Origin: Diphasiastrum complanatum
Taxonomy: Eukaryota > Streptophyta > Lycopodiopsida > Lycopodiales > Lycopodiaceae
Assembly (NCBI GenBank): GCA_029204225.1
Contig: CM055108.1
Coordinates: 582,217-646,216, forward strand
DNA length: 64,000 nt
Direction of reading: 5' to 3'
The notes under the pieces are model-generated. The model made no database searches and was not told the DNA's origin. It worked only from the letters and a program-made list of their open reading frames with translations. Positions 22,950 to 34,999 of the stretch are shown in pieces (within the stretch, counting starts at the first letter, position 1; each line of letters begins with the position of its first letter). A program made the position numbers and the translations under genes.

Positions 22950-24200
22950 ATGGCACATTCACCTACCCCGAGTGAGACTACTCAGGAAACCTTATCCAAT
23001 CAGTTTCGTCGCATGGATGAGACCCTTTATGGCCTCATTCTTCGCTTTGATTCAGTTATGACCGACTTTGCTACTATGCAGTCACAGATTGATTCTTTAC
23101 AGCCTCATGGTCCTCGTAAAGCTCCTGTTTTTCCTACATTTGGGACTCCCCCTCCATTTGGATTTCCATCTTCTTCTGCTAGTCAGCCTGGTGGTGGACC
23201 GTTCATTCCATCTAACCCACCTCCTGGTTTCTTTCCTCGTCCCCTCCTTCCTGAGCCACACTTTGCTCGAGACTTTCGTGATAGGGTACAGCTTGCTACC
23301 TATTCCGGTTCCTCCGACAAGAACTTATTAGAGAATTGGTTTGCTAAGCTTGACACATATTTTCAGATTTACCCCAAGACTGATCCTCAGAAGATCCAGT
23401 TGGCTGCTTTACATTTAGATGGACGTGCCGCCACGTGGTGGCGAGTTTATAGAGTTGATCCTGATCGGGAAGGGCTCCATGTATGGCATACTTTTCGCCG
23501 TGACCTCCGCCATGCTATGATTGATCCTCAGTGACTTGACAGCCAACGTGATACATTCCGTAGTCTCACTCAAACCAGTGATCTTGCTTACATATCAGTT
23601 TATGGAGCTTTCTTATCTTTTCACAGATCTACAACCCACTGATCTTATTTCTCGTTACATTGCTGGGCTTCGTGGTGCTTTACGTTATGATGTTTCTTCC
23701 TTTTGTCCTACCACACTTGTTGAGGCGATGTCTCTTGCCAATACTTTACAGCATAAGTACTCTGACACCCTTCCTTCCCGCTTCTCCCGACCCCGTCCTT
23801 CTGCTTCATCTTTTCCCGCTACGTTCACCCCTACACCGGCCCCTTCTGTTCCAGCTCTCTCCATTGCCCCTTCGCCTCCTCGTCCTCCAACTCCTCAACC
23901 TGCTTTTGTCTGACGTTACACGTCTGCGGAGTTCGCTGATTTTCAGCAGAAGCGTCTTTGCTTTCATTGTAAGAGTCCTGAACATCTTGCCCGTGATTGC
24001 CGCCAGCCTCTCCCTACTACTACTGCTGTTTTTTACCATGAGGGCACTACTCCAGATGATTCCGATATCTACATTCATATTTTTGATGAGCCTGACTTAT
24101 CCTCTGAGCCTTCCCCTAATTCACTTCCTGCTACTTGCCATGCTCAGCTTGCCTATGCTACTTGGACAGGGCGTCCTATCCTCGCTCCATTCGGTTACGT
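22950..24200 (+). pseudogene. Gypsy Gag with CCHC zinc knuckle (interrupted)
   Basis: It starts at ATG 22950 (MAHSPTPSETTQ), with a coiled N-terminal helix and a Pro/Phe-rich linker. The Retrotrans_gag domain follows (LATYSGSSDKNLLENWF, ATWWRVY). TGA at 23532 and another at 23911 cut the frame. The knuckle CFHCKSPEHLARDC (about 23960-24000) is intact in residue pattern. The protein would form the particle and bind RNA, but this copy cannot make full-length Gag without read-through. Confidence 0.85.
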
Positions 24201-26990
24201 GTGCGTATTATAGGTCGAGAGTATATTGCTTTAGTTGATACTGGTAGCACTCATTCTTTTATTAGTAGTTATATCACTAGTCAGATCCGTGCTTCACCTG
24301 TTCCTACTTCCCAGTCTCTCACAGTTGAGGTTGCTAGTTCTCATTCTTTTCCTAGTTCTCAGATGTTTCAGCGTTTACCATACCGCATTGGAGATTTCTC
24401 TGGACAGGCAGATCTTTACATTATCCCTATGGAGCGTTATGATCTTATCCTTGGTGCTGATTGGTTTGCATCTCTTGGAGCCGTTACACCAGACTTGACA
24501 CAACAGACATTGACATTTGTACATGACGCAGTTACACACTCACTTGTGGGCATTGATTCTCAGGGAGACTTCCAGTTGATTACTGGGAAGCAGTTTATTC
24601 GCAGCTTGCCGAAGGCTCATTGTGCTGCCTTATTATGTGTTCAGTGGGCAGTACCGGTTCCTCCAGTTTCTACACCAGCAGCTGTTCCTCAGACAATTTT
24701 TGACTTATTACATCAGTATGTTTTTGTCTTTTCAGAACCTACGACGCTACCAACATTACGTGACGTGAACCATCATATTGATTTGCGTCCTGGTTCTGCT
24801 CCTCCCTCCCGTCCCCCTTATCGTATGTCTTGATCTGAACGTGATGAGCTTGAGCTCCATATTACTGCCTTGTTAGATCAGGGTCTCATTGTTCCTAGTC
24901 ACAGCCCTTTTGGTGCTCCTATTCTCCTTATTAATAAGAAAGATGGTACCAATGCCTTTGTATTGTTTACCTGCTTTAAATAAGTTGACTATTCGTAATC
25001 AGTACCCTATTCCACACATGGATGACCTCTTTGACCAGCTCGGTACCTCTAAAATCTTTTCCAAGATAGACCTTCGTTCTGGATATTACCAAATCAAGAT
25101 GCACCCTTCTGACGAACATAAGACTGCTTTCCGTACTCATCTTGGTTTATATGAATTTCCTGTGCTTCCTTTTGGTGTTATTAATGGCCCTCCTATGTTC
25201 CAAAATGTGATGAATAACGTCTTACGTCCGCTTCTTGGTCATTAAGTCTTGGTTTATTTTGATGATATTCCTATTTTTAGTCAGTCTCTTGCTGAGCATG
25301 TTGCCCATCTTTCCTCGATTTTTCAGTTACTTGTACACCACCAGTTATTTGCTAAGTTGTCTAAATGTTCTTTTGCTGTTTCTGAGATCGAGTTTCTTGG
25401 TTTTCTTATTTGTAATGGTCACATTCGCCTGGACCCTCATAAGGTTCAGGCCATCCAGGATTGGCCTATACCTACTGATATTCATCATGTTCGTATGTTT
25501 CTTGGGTTAGCCACTCACCTTCGTCGTCCAGTTTCTCATTTTGCCACTATCGCAGCTCCTCTTCATGCACTTTTGAAGAAGTCTAGTACTTTTCTGTGGA
25601 CTCATGATTGTCAGACAACGTTTGATACTCTTTGTCGTGTTGTTGTTGATGCTGCCGTTATGTATTTACCACAGTTTGATCAGAAGTTTCTTGTTGAGAC
25701 TGCTGCTAGTAATGTTGGTTTGGGTGCTTTACTTCGCCAGTCACAATGCATTATTGCTTATGAGTCGCGTCGTCTTCGCTCTTATGAGCAACGTTATTCT
25801 GTGCATGAGAAAGAGCTTCTTGCTATTATCTATACTCTTAAGAAGTGGCGTCATTATTTGTATCGAGTCCCATTTGACATTATTACGGATCACCAGTCTT
25901 TACGTTATCTGTTTTCTCAACGTGACCTTAGTGATCGTCAATTTCGTTGGTTGCAGTTTTTACAGTCTTTTAATTTCTCCATATTGTATCGTCCTGGTCG
26001 TGCTAACACTGCTGCTGATGCATTATCTCGTCTTCCAGCTTTGTTAAATACACTCGTTTCTACTATTCCTCCATGGTTTGATGCTCTACCTACAGCATAC
26101 CTTACATGTTCTGATTTTCGTGATGTTTATAGTTCTGTCCCACCTGTTTCGTCCAGTCCTCATCAGGTTTACTCCATTATTGACAATCATCTGTGTCATT
26201 ATGATTATCTTTGTATCCCTAGTTCTTTGGGTATTCGTTCCCAGTTGTTGTCGGATACTCATTCCTCTCCTGTTGGGGGTCACTTTGGTTTGGTTTTCAG
26301 AGGTCTTATGCTCGTCTCAAAGACCAGTTCTATTGGCCCTCTCTTCGATCTGAGCTTGCTATACTTATTCATACCTGCCCTTTCTGTCTTTGTAGTAAGT
26401 ACTCTCGTTCTAAATCTGCTGGTTTGCTCCAGAGTTGGCCTATTCCTCATCGCCAGTGGACTGATTTATCTATGGACTTTATCCTTGGCCTTCCCCATAC
26501 CCAACGTGGTCACGATTTATGTATGGTGGTAGTTGACAGGTTCTCGAAACAGGCACAATTTATCCCAGTTCGCAGTACTATCACAGCAAAGCAGTGTGCA
26601 CGTTTGTTCCTATCAAAGATTTTCCGCCTGCATGGATTTCCTCGTACTATCCTTTCTGATCGGGATAGTAAGTTTACATCTATATTCTGGACAGAGCTTA
26701 TGCGAATTTTGGATGTTCAGCTTTTTATGGGTTTAGCTTATCATTCTACTTCTGATGGGCAGTCTGAGGTCCTTAACAGGATCCTTGAGGATTATTTACG
26801 CCATTTTGTTACTCCTTCAGGGAAGGATTGGGATCAGCATTTATGTTTAGCAGAGTATAGCTATAATAGCTCTATTAGTACCAGCACAGGTGTCTCTCCA
26901 TTTTTATTATCTCATGGCTATGCACCTCTTTTACCTGGCATTCCTCTTCCTCCTGAGGATACACCTGTTACACTTGCATCTTTTCTATAA
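24135..26990 (+). pseudogene. Gypsy Pol: protease, RT, RNase H, integrase (interrupted)
   Basis: Protease has ALVDTGSTHSFIS (about 24230). RT has SKIDLRSGYYQIKM and the catalytic box YFDD (about 25255). RNase H covers about 25680-26030, with TDHQSLRYLF. An integrase zinc-finger region and the core (MVVVDRFSKQAQFIPV, SDRDSKFTS, DGQSEVLNR) follow up to 26990. TGA at 24831, a frameshift near 24950, TAA near 25243 and a frameshift near 26300 disable it. The codon pattern otherwise stays good, consistent with recent decay. Confidence 0.88.
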
Positions 26991-27586
26991 GGTGCTCGAG
27001 GCTTATTACTCGGGCCAGTTCTCATTTACAGCATGTTCAGCAGCGTTATCAGACCTCAGTTGATCGTCACCGCCGCCACGTTGAGTTTCAGCTTGGAGAT
27101 ATGGTTTATCTACGCTTACGGTTTGCACGTCATCATTTTGTCCAGGGCCATGCTTCTACTGAGAAGCTTGCACCACGTTATTATGGGCCTTATCGCATTG
27201 TGGAGGTTCTTAGTCCAGTTACATATCGCTTACAGCTTCCTGCTTCCACACGCGCCTGTGATGTATTCCATGTCAGTTTATTACGTGTTGCTATTGAGGA
27301 TGACGCTCCTTGTGATGCTGAGTTTCCTACTGCTCCAGAGTTATTTCCATTTTTACTTGCTGCTATATTACAGGTCCGTCTATACCATAGTCGACGCCGC
27401 CGGCAGATTCAGTTTTTGGTCCAGTGGGATGGTCGTCCTATTGAAGAGGCTACATGGGAGCCTATTGATGTGTTTTATCATACACCATTACTTGCGGATC
27501 AGGCTCGTGCTCTTGCTGCACTTGTTGATTCCTCTACATCAGATGTTCCTCTAGTTGTTGATGCACCAGGGCTTGCTGCTACTTGA
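26991..27586 (+). pseudogene. Gypsy integrase C-terminus with chromodomain
   Basis: The frame from 27101 has YGPYRIVEVLSPVTYRL and VFHVSLLR, the gypsy integrase C-terminal module. It then has a chromodomain reading VQWDGRPIEEATWEP, with the conserved W and E residues. This places the family among chromoviruses, whose integrases can be directed to particular chromatin. The frame ends at TGA 27584-27586, 45 bases before the 3' LTR. It is separated from Pol by a frameshift near 26990. Confidence 0.85.
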
Positions 27587-27631
27587 TCCGGTTATCTTTT
27601 CGGCAGTTGGGTCTTTTTTTGTGTCGGGGAG

Positions 27632-28035
27632 AGTTATGGACTCGGCTCATTACATTCGCCGCGTCCATTTACATTTACAGTTACTTTACTTTATGCATAA
27701 GCAGGCCTTGGGCCCTTTTTTATTCATTAGTGACATTCAGACTATATGGTTGGCCTTTGGCCTTATTATTCATTATTAGGCCATTTGGACATATTACTGG
27801 AGAGTGGGGGCCTTCTTGGAGGGCGCACTATTATCCCTCCCAGTTGGGCCCTAGCCACTGGAAGCTTCCTTTTAGGGCTTCCTCTTGGCTATAAGTAGGG
27901 AAACTGTGTCATTTGTCATTCAGCTGATGATATTGATCTTTCTCTTTAGCCTCCTTAATCTCTCTCTTTTTAAGTCTTGCTTATGTGATGCTTTCATAGC
28001 TTAATTCTAGATCAGCTGTGGCTCTATTCGTAACT
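27632..28035 (+). repeat. 3' LTR of inner gypsy
   Basis: 404 bases starting AGTTATGG after the purine-rich TCGGGGAG, ending CGTAACT. It lacks 14 bases present in the 5' LTR (around 17977-17993). Confidence 0.93.
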
Positions 28036-29733
28036 CTAGGGCCCAACTGGGAGGGATAATAGTGCGCCCTCCAAGAAGGCCCCCACTCTCCAGTAATATG
28101 TCCAAATGGCCTAATAATGAATAATAAGGCCAAAGGCCAACCATATAGTCTGAATGTTACTAATGAATAAAAAAAGGCCCAAGGCCTGCTTATGCATAAA
28201 GTAAAGTAACTGTAAATGTAAATGGACGCGACGAATGTAATGAGCCGAGTCCATAACTCTCCCCGACACAAAAAAAAGACCTAACTGTCGAAAAGATAAC
28301 CGGATCAAATAGCAGCAAGCCCTGGTGCATCAACATCTAGAGGAACATCTGATGTAGAGGAATCAACAAGTGCAGCAAGAGCACGAGCCTGATCCGCAAG
28401 TAGTGGTGTATGATAAAAGACATCAATAGGCTCCCATGTAGCCTCCTCAATAGGACGACCATCCCACTGGACCAAAAACTGAATCTGCCGGCGGCGTCGA
28501 CTATGGTATAGACGGACCTGTAATATAGCAGCAAGTAAAAATGGAAATAACTCTGGAGCAGTAGGAAACTCAGCATCACAAGGAGCGTCATCCTCAATAG
28601 CAACACGTAATAAACTGACATGGAATACATCACAGGCGCGTGTGAAAGCAGGAAGCTGTAAGCGATATGTAACTGGACTAAGAACCTCCACAATGCGATA
28701 AGGCCCATAATAACGTGGTGCAAGCTTCTTAGTAGAAGCATGGCCCTGGACAAAATGATGACGTGCAAACCGTAAGCGTAGATAAACCATATCTCCAAGC
28801 TGAAACTCAACGTGGCGGCAGTGACGATCAACTGAGGTCTGATAACGCTGCTGAACATGCTGTAAATGAGAACTGGCCCGAGTAATAAGCCTCGAGCACC
28901 TTATAGAAAAGATGCAAGTGTAACAGGTGTATCCTCAGGAGGAAGAGGAATGCCAAGTAAAAGAGGTGCATAGCCATGAGATAATAAAAATGGTGAGACA
29001 CCTGTGCTGGTACTAACAGAGCTATTATAGCTATACTCTGCTAAACATAAATGCTGATCTCAATCCTTCCCTGAAGGAGTAACAAAATGGCGTAAATATT
29101 TCTCAAGGATCCTGTTAAGGACCTCAGACTGCCCATCAGAAGTAGAATGATAAGCAGAAGCCATAAAAAGCTGAACATCCAAAATACGCATAAGCTCTAT
29201 CCAGAATATAGATGTAAACTTACTATCCCGATCAGAAAGGATAGTAGGAAGAAAACCATGCAGGCAGAAAATCTCTGATAGGAACAAATGTGCACACTGC
29301 TCTGCTGTGATAGTACTGCGAACTGGGATAAAATGTGCCTGTTTCGAGAACCTGTCAACTACCACCATACATGAATCGTGACCATGCTGGGTATGGGGAA
29401 GGCCAAGGATAAAGTCCATAGATCTATCAATCCACTGGCGATGAGGAATAGGCCAACGTTGGAGCAAACCAGCAGATTTAGCACGGGAGTACTTATTACG
29501 AAGACAGAAAGGGCAGGTACGAATAAGTACAGCAAGCTCAGATCGCAGAGAGGGCCAATAGAAATGGTTTTTGAGACGAGCATAAGACTTCTAAAAACCA
29601 AAGTGACCCCCAACAGGAGAGGAATGAGCATATTACTTGTTCTTTCGATGAAAGAGAAGTTGAAACTAACTGGCTGGTTGTGCTAATACTTTCCAATAAA
29701 CCTGATGAGGATTGGACGAAACAGGTGGGGCAG
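28036..29733 (-). mobile_element. Outer gypsy remnant, same family, inverted
   Basis: Reading the minus strand from 29733: a short piece matching the RNase H-integrase region (29733-29686), integrase (29631-29060), integrase C-terminus with chromodomain (28790-28305), the purine tract, and the 5' part of the 3' LTR (28258-28036). The rest of that LTR is at 17639-17440. The 5' two-thirds is missing: at 29733 the sequence switches to a copia LTR. Frameshifts are present, and a small deletion around 29640-29685 is evident by comparison with the inner copy. Confidence 0.9.
28305..28790 (-). pseudogene. Gypsy integrase C-terminus/chromodomain, outer copy
   Basis: Nearly identical to the frame at 27101-27586, with the same YGPYRIVEVL and WDGRPIEEATWEP motifs. 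It is part of the truncated outer element. Confidence 0.85.
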
Positions 29734-29810
29734 GCCCTTCAGCCTAGTGCCTAGAGAGAGAGAAAAATCGTAAAAGAAATGGTTTAATGTTTGCCCTTTT
29801 TTTTTTTTGA
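29734..29810 (-). repeat. Truncated 3' LTR piece of a copia element
   Basis: The block GGCCCTTCAGCCTAGTGCC through a poly-T run recurs at 32264-32338, on the far side of copia coding sequence. Both copies have the same orientation, as expected for LTRs. The left edge is cut at the junction with the gypsy remnant. Confidence 0.6.
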
Positions 29811-30006
29811 ACTCTCTATCTCAAACTTATAACGTTTCTTACAAAAGAAATGTAACAATATTCATGGAACATACCTCCATGATAGTACTTTACCTCAATA
29901 TGTTTCTTTCTTGCATGAAACAAAGAATTTTTATCCAACTATATTATTCTGCTTTGGCTATCACTAAAGACAGTAGTTGGATGTGTTTGTTTCATGCCAA
30001 TTTCGC

Positions 30007-31190
30007 TCAATAACTGTCGTAGCCAAATTGCTTCTTGGGTTGCAGAACCCAAAGCTTTATATTCAGCTTCTGTAGTTGAAAAAAATATAGTATCTTTTTT
30101 TTTACTGGACCATGAAAAGGACCATTGCCAAAATTGAAAGTATACCTTGTAGTTGATCTCCTATCATCCATGCTACCAGTCCAATCAACATCAACGTATC
30201 CTTGTAGTCTAGGCAAAGCATGTTGTATTTTATAAATCAAACCAAGGTTGGGTGTGCCTTTCACATACCTTAAAATCATCTTTGCCGCTTTCCAATGATC
30301 CAGAGTAGGCGATGACATAAATTGACTAACCAGACTTACAGCATAGCAGATGTCAGGACGTGTTGTAGTAAGATATATCAAGCTTCCAACTAGTTGATGA
30401 AATAAAGTAGCATCAACTTGCCCACTATCATCAAAGTGAGACAATTTTCTACCAACTTTCACACCCAAACAATAATGCATGAGATCAAGATCAATCATCT
30501 CAAATTGCTTACTCAGATTAGCTTTGATGGCATGAATGAGATTCTCGTTATTTCCTATAATAATAATGTCATCAACATACAACACAACCAAGGCAATGCA
30601 ATCATCACTTATGAGAACATAGATATTTGGATCGGAATTAGTTCTCATAAACTTGTGGGAGAGGAAGTAGTTATCGATGCGTCCACACCATGCTCGTGGA
30701 ACTTGCTTAAGACCATAAACCGCTTTTCATAGTTTGCATACTTGATCTTCATGTCCTTTAACAACGAAGCCTTGTGGTTGAACCATGTATAATTCCTCTT
30801 TCAAGTCACCATTTGAAAACGTGGATTTCACATCCATTTGGGAGATTTTCCACCCAAAGTAAGATGCCAATGCAACTATGAGGCATAGTGTGGTCCACTT
30901 TGCCACTGGAGCAAATGTTTCTTCATAGTCAATTCCTTTGCTTTTCTCATAACCCTTTACCACCAAGCGTGCCTTATATTTGCAATTGAACCATCCACAT
31001 GGAATTTAGTTCGTTTGTTATCAATGGGTTTTTTGCCAACTGAAAGATCAATAAGGTCCCACATACTATGCTTGTGGATTGCATCCATCTCCTCTTCCAT
31101 AGCCCTTTGCCACTCCTTAAGGTCATTTGCCTCATCGTAGGTTGCTGGCTCTTGACACTTCATGATGTCACTCGTGAGGGTGTAGTTCAC
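30007..31190 (-). pseudogene. copia reverse transcriptase / RNase H (broken)
   Basis: 31190-30957 has the pre-RT EWQRAMEEEMDAIHKHSMW. 30966-30727 has GYEKSKGIDYEETFAPVAKW. 30648-30007 has VVLYVDDIIIIG, HCLGV-like sequence, the RNase H start TRPDICYAVSLVSQFM and a degraded SCEAEY region. Frames shift between the pieces near 30.96 and 30.69 kb. Confidence 0.88.
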
Positions 31191-32116
31191 ATGGTAGCGA
31201 TTGGGAGCTCTCCTCTCTCTTGTTGATCTCCTTGCGGGCTCAATCTTGGTAGAATCATTCTCGCATCTTTCATGATGTTCTCATACCACTTAGGTACCTT
31301 CAACTCGGGTGATACACTTCTTGGTGAGCAGCTATCCCAAGGAGTGTCCAAATATTGTCTCTTGCTTCCCATAGGTTTCTCCTTCGCAGCTCCAATCGGC
31401 AAATACCTCCCCCTTGGCTCGTGATGGGTGGAGTTCGCCCTCCTTCAAATAGATCTCAAGGGTTTGCGTTTCATCCAATGGCCTCAATTGCACACTAGTG
31501 AACCATGGATCTTTTTGTAGTAGATCTGATGGCTGTCCATCAGCCTGCACACCGAACACTTTTCTTGAATACACCAGCCCCCTGGATGCACTATGGGCTA
31601 CCGCAGTTCCCGCGCGAGCAGGGCTGCGATGGTCCTTCTTCCCTCTTGAACACAACTATGGTGCGAGCTAGCAATAACAACTGATTGTTCTCTCCACCCT
31701 CGCTACGGCTGTCTACGGCCTTTGGAGATTCTTTAGCTTGTAGTCGAGCGCCCACATGCAAGCTCATTTATGGAGAAGGATCCACAGTCTTTTAACCTGA
31801 AGCTTGAGTTATCCTTTTGCTTTCCTGGGCAATAACTCTTACCTCATGTGATTTGGCAACACACCACTCCTCCAAGGTCGCCCTACAGCCAGTAGGCTAC
31901 CGCATCTGTCGGTTTGGTGCAAAAACCGCTACAAACCAAGCCGAAACACCTTGAAAATCCCCGATTTCCAACTAGCAAATTACATTCTCCAATTGTCCAG
32001 CTTTTGACTATCATGAGTTTTTCACCACACAAACTCCTTCCTTCTGGGTATTTGTATTCCGCCCCAAGTGCCAAAACACATTACCATACAACTGATCCGA
32101 ATTTCACCACACACAA

Positions 32117-32129
32117 GGCTTTGATACCA
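32117..32129 (-). promoter_or_regulatory. copia primer-binding site
   Basis: Minus strand TGGTATCAAAGCC, complementary to the initiator tRNA-Met end. It marks the 5' LTR/internal boundary at 32130. Confidence 0.75.
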
Positions 32130-32586
32130 ACTTAGAATCGACAAAATAACATAGTACGATAAAATAGAACTCTCCTCACCAACATCAACGGCTTACTCAC
32201 TTAATTGCTCAACTATACAATAATTACGTATTAAGTACTAAGTAGGGCATAGTAGTAACTGGCCCTTCAGCCTAGTGCCTAGAGAGAGGAAAAAGAATTG
32301 TAAAAGAAACGATCTTAATGTTTGTCCTTTTTTTTTTTCAATTGTGCTATCTATGTATATCTCTATTTTGTAACTAGAAACGCTTGAACTCTTTGAATAT
32401 ATGTAGAAAGCCGAAAAGCTACAATTAGTTGTATATGTGGAGTAGCAAACTTGGCAAGGATAATTTCATGAGGAACAAACGACTTTGCCCAAATCATGCG
32501 CGCTTATATGGTAGTCTACAATCTTGAAGTACAAGCCCAATATGAAGACGAAAGACCAGTGTACCATGTCTTTGTTGCATATAAAA

Positions 32587-34935
32587 CTATGGGGGTGACA
32601 CCGTGCACTTATTTGGAGTATCCCAAATGAACTTTTGAAAGAAAAAGAGCCTCTCCAACTGAACAAGGAAAAAATGGCCCTTCCCAAGTTGAGATGTGGT
32701 TGCTTGTCTCATACTAAATTCTTGGTTGACTAGAAGTACCATAAGACCCTTAAATAGCTTCCCAATGTATAAAACCAAAGTTTGACATTGGTTTAATGTA
32801 CCAATTGAAAATGCTATATCAAGCCTAGTACATATCATGACATTTATTGATGAGCCAATGGTAGTCATATTTCTCCTTTTTCTCCACTTCTTCTCGAGAT
32901 CGTGGACATTGTTCCTTAGAAAATTTCAAATCTTGATCCATTGAAAAATTCGCTAGTTTGCAAACTGCTATGCTATGCTTCTGCAACAAATTTTGAAGAT
33001 ATTTTTGCTAATTGAAGAAATTTGTCTCTTGTCCCGATCTATGAAAATTTGTATCCAAAGGTAGTAATAAGCTTCCCCTAAATCTGTCATGCCAAACTCA
33101 TTTGACAACGTAGCTTTAGTATTATTCAATAATGAAATACTATTATTGAAAAGTAGATTATCATCAACATATAAAGTGATGATAATGAAAGATGATGCTA
33201 CTACCTTGAAATAAACGTCAAAGTTGATTGAACTAGGTATAAAATCATGCTCTAAAAAAAAAAATTGATCCTTTGAAATCATGCTCGTGGTGACTGCTTA
33301 AGTATCTAAAGAGCTTTATGAAGTTTGCAGACTTGATGCTCTTTGCCTTCAACTCCTTTTTGTTGAGACATGTGTATGTCTTCTTCAATAACACCATTTA
33401 AAAATGTTGTTTGGACATCAATTTGATGAACTTCAAGATCTGGTACAACGGCAAATGCTAAAAAAGCCTAAGCTTGACTATGGGACCAAAAGATTTTGTG
33501 AAGTTAATGTTACAAATGTGAGAAAAAATCCTTGGCAACCAATCCATCTTTCCATCTGTCAACCTTTCCATCAATTTTGTATTTGATTCTGAAATCCATT
33601 TGCACCCAAGAACGTTCTTAGTAGGTGGCAAATTTGTGATAGTTCATGTTTCATGTTTAGCAAGAGATTGATACTCTATTTCCAATGCTCTGTATTGGGA
33701 CCATTTATTTCTTTTTCTATGGTTCTTGGCTCCTTTGCCAAATTGCAATAGGCTTCATTAATAAATCTTCCTGGTGGAAATCTTTGACGATTTGATCTTC
33801 TAGGAGGTACACTCTCGTACTACTACTGTTGTACGTCATCTTCATCTAGATCATTGGCCACTGTAGAGTGCTTTGAAGAGCTGAAATTAACATCTTGTAA
33901 ATCTAAAGAATGTAAAGTGTATTCAATGACTTTTGACTTACCCTTAGATCATGAAATTGATTTTCAAAAAATCTAACATCTCTATTGCTAAAAGTCTTCT
34001 TTGTCAATGGATTATAAAGCTCATAAACTCTTCATCTAGAAGCACATCCTACAAAAATTCACTAAGTGCTAGAATCATCTAACTTTTTTTCTAAGTTATG
34101 TACAAAAGCAATACAACCAAAAATTTTAATGACCCAGCCTTGATTGCATTTCAAATTTGAATGTATGTCGTGGTGGTTACAACTTCTTCCCAAAAATACT
34201 TTGTCAATGAGACATGATCTAGCATACTCTTTGCACTATTGATGAGTGTATGATTTTTCCGCTAAGCAACTCCTTTAGATTGAGGTGTGTAATTGGTGGT
34301 ACACAATTGGTTAATGCCATTGACCTTGGATTATTCTTTTAAGTCATTAACAATAAATTCACCTCCACCCTTAGAACGTACAACCTTGACCTTCCTTGAA
34401 GTTTGAGTTTCAACATCTTCTATAAATTGCTTGAAAAACTTGAGTGCCTCCGCTTTGAATTTCAAAAAACATACAATTATCCTTCTAGAAAAATCATCAA
34501 TAAATGTAAGAAAACATTTGGCTCCCTCGATATAAGGAGTTTGCATGGGCCACATATATCGATGTGAATAAGATCTAAAAGACCTTTAGACTTGTGAACA
34601 AGATTAGATTTAAAAGGAGTCCTAGCACGTTTGCCAATAATACAACTTTGACAAGTTGTGGCTTTAGACCCAGCCTATAATGCCATAACATGTTCTTACT
34701 CATTGAAGTAGTAGTTGAGAAAGCTTTGGATAGCTGATGAATATCAATGACTCAACTTACAAAAGTAACCTTGTCTCTTTTCAAGTGCAATTGGTCTTCT
34801 ACTTTTATCAAATATAGAACAACCATCTTCATTGAATTCAACCTTGTGACCCAAATACACTATTCTACTTATATAGAGCAAATTCTTAGTAAGATGTGGA
34901 ACATGAAAAATATTTGGAACTAACTTCGCCATTAT
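32587..34935 (-). mobile_element. Second copia element, heavily degraded
   Basis: From the high end on the minus strand: GAG-pre-integrase-like VPNIFHVPHLTKNLLYISR (34932-34744), integrase core with FLTFIDDFSRR and SKGGGEF (34555-34331), and scattered integrase/RT pieces. RT with LYVDDNLLFN and MTDLGEAYYYL follows (33282-32968), then RNase H-like ICTRLDIAFSIG (32868-32587). No LTR pair was recognised. Many stops and short indels mark it as old. Confidence 0.82.
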
Positions 34936-34999
34936 GAAACTGTAGCTTAATCACCATTATGAAACTGTAGCTTAATAATACCTTCACCATAAATATGAT

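Larger units (their letters stand above)
17640..28035 (+). mobile_element. Ty3/gypsy chromovirus, full length but disabled, with a nested non-autonomous LTR element
   Basis: The element has matching LTRs (17640-18057 and 27632-28035), a tRNA-Met primer site abutting the 5' LTR, Gag, CCHC knuckle, protease, RT, RNase H, integrase and a C-terminal chromodomain. A 5-bp target duplication CTAGG (17635-17639 and 28036-28040) proves the limits. Without the nested insertion it is about 6.2 kb. The LTRs differ by about five substitutions and one 14-base deletion by eye, so insertion was fairly recent. The coding part has several stops and frameshifts (near 23.53, 23.91, 24.83, 24.95, 25.24 and 26.3 kb). 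It landed in the LTR of an older, oppositely oriented member of its own family. Confidence 0.95.
29734..32400 (-). mobile_element. Ty1/copia retrotransposon, decayed
   Basis: A truncated 3' LTR (29734-) is followed on the minus strand by RNase H/RT (30648-30007), RT N-terminal (30966-30727), linker (31190-30957) and degenerate upstream frames (31655-31187). The tRNA-Met-like primer site TGGTATCAAAGCC is at 32129-32117, with the 5' LTR from 32130 upward. The internal length is only about 2.2 kb, so Gag, protease and integrase are largely deleted. Confidence 0.8.

Noticed and set aside
23660-24238. Leu-rich membrane-like frame
   Set aside because: It is a shadow of the gypsy Gag/protease region in another frame. 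Similar Leu-rich shadows occur at 25.2-27.5 kb.
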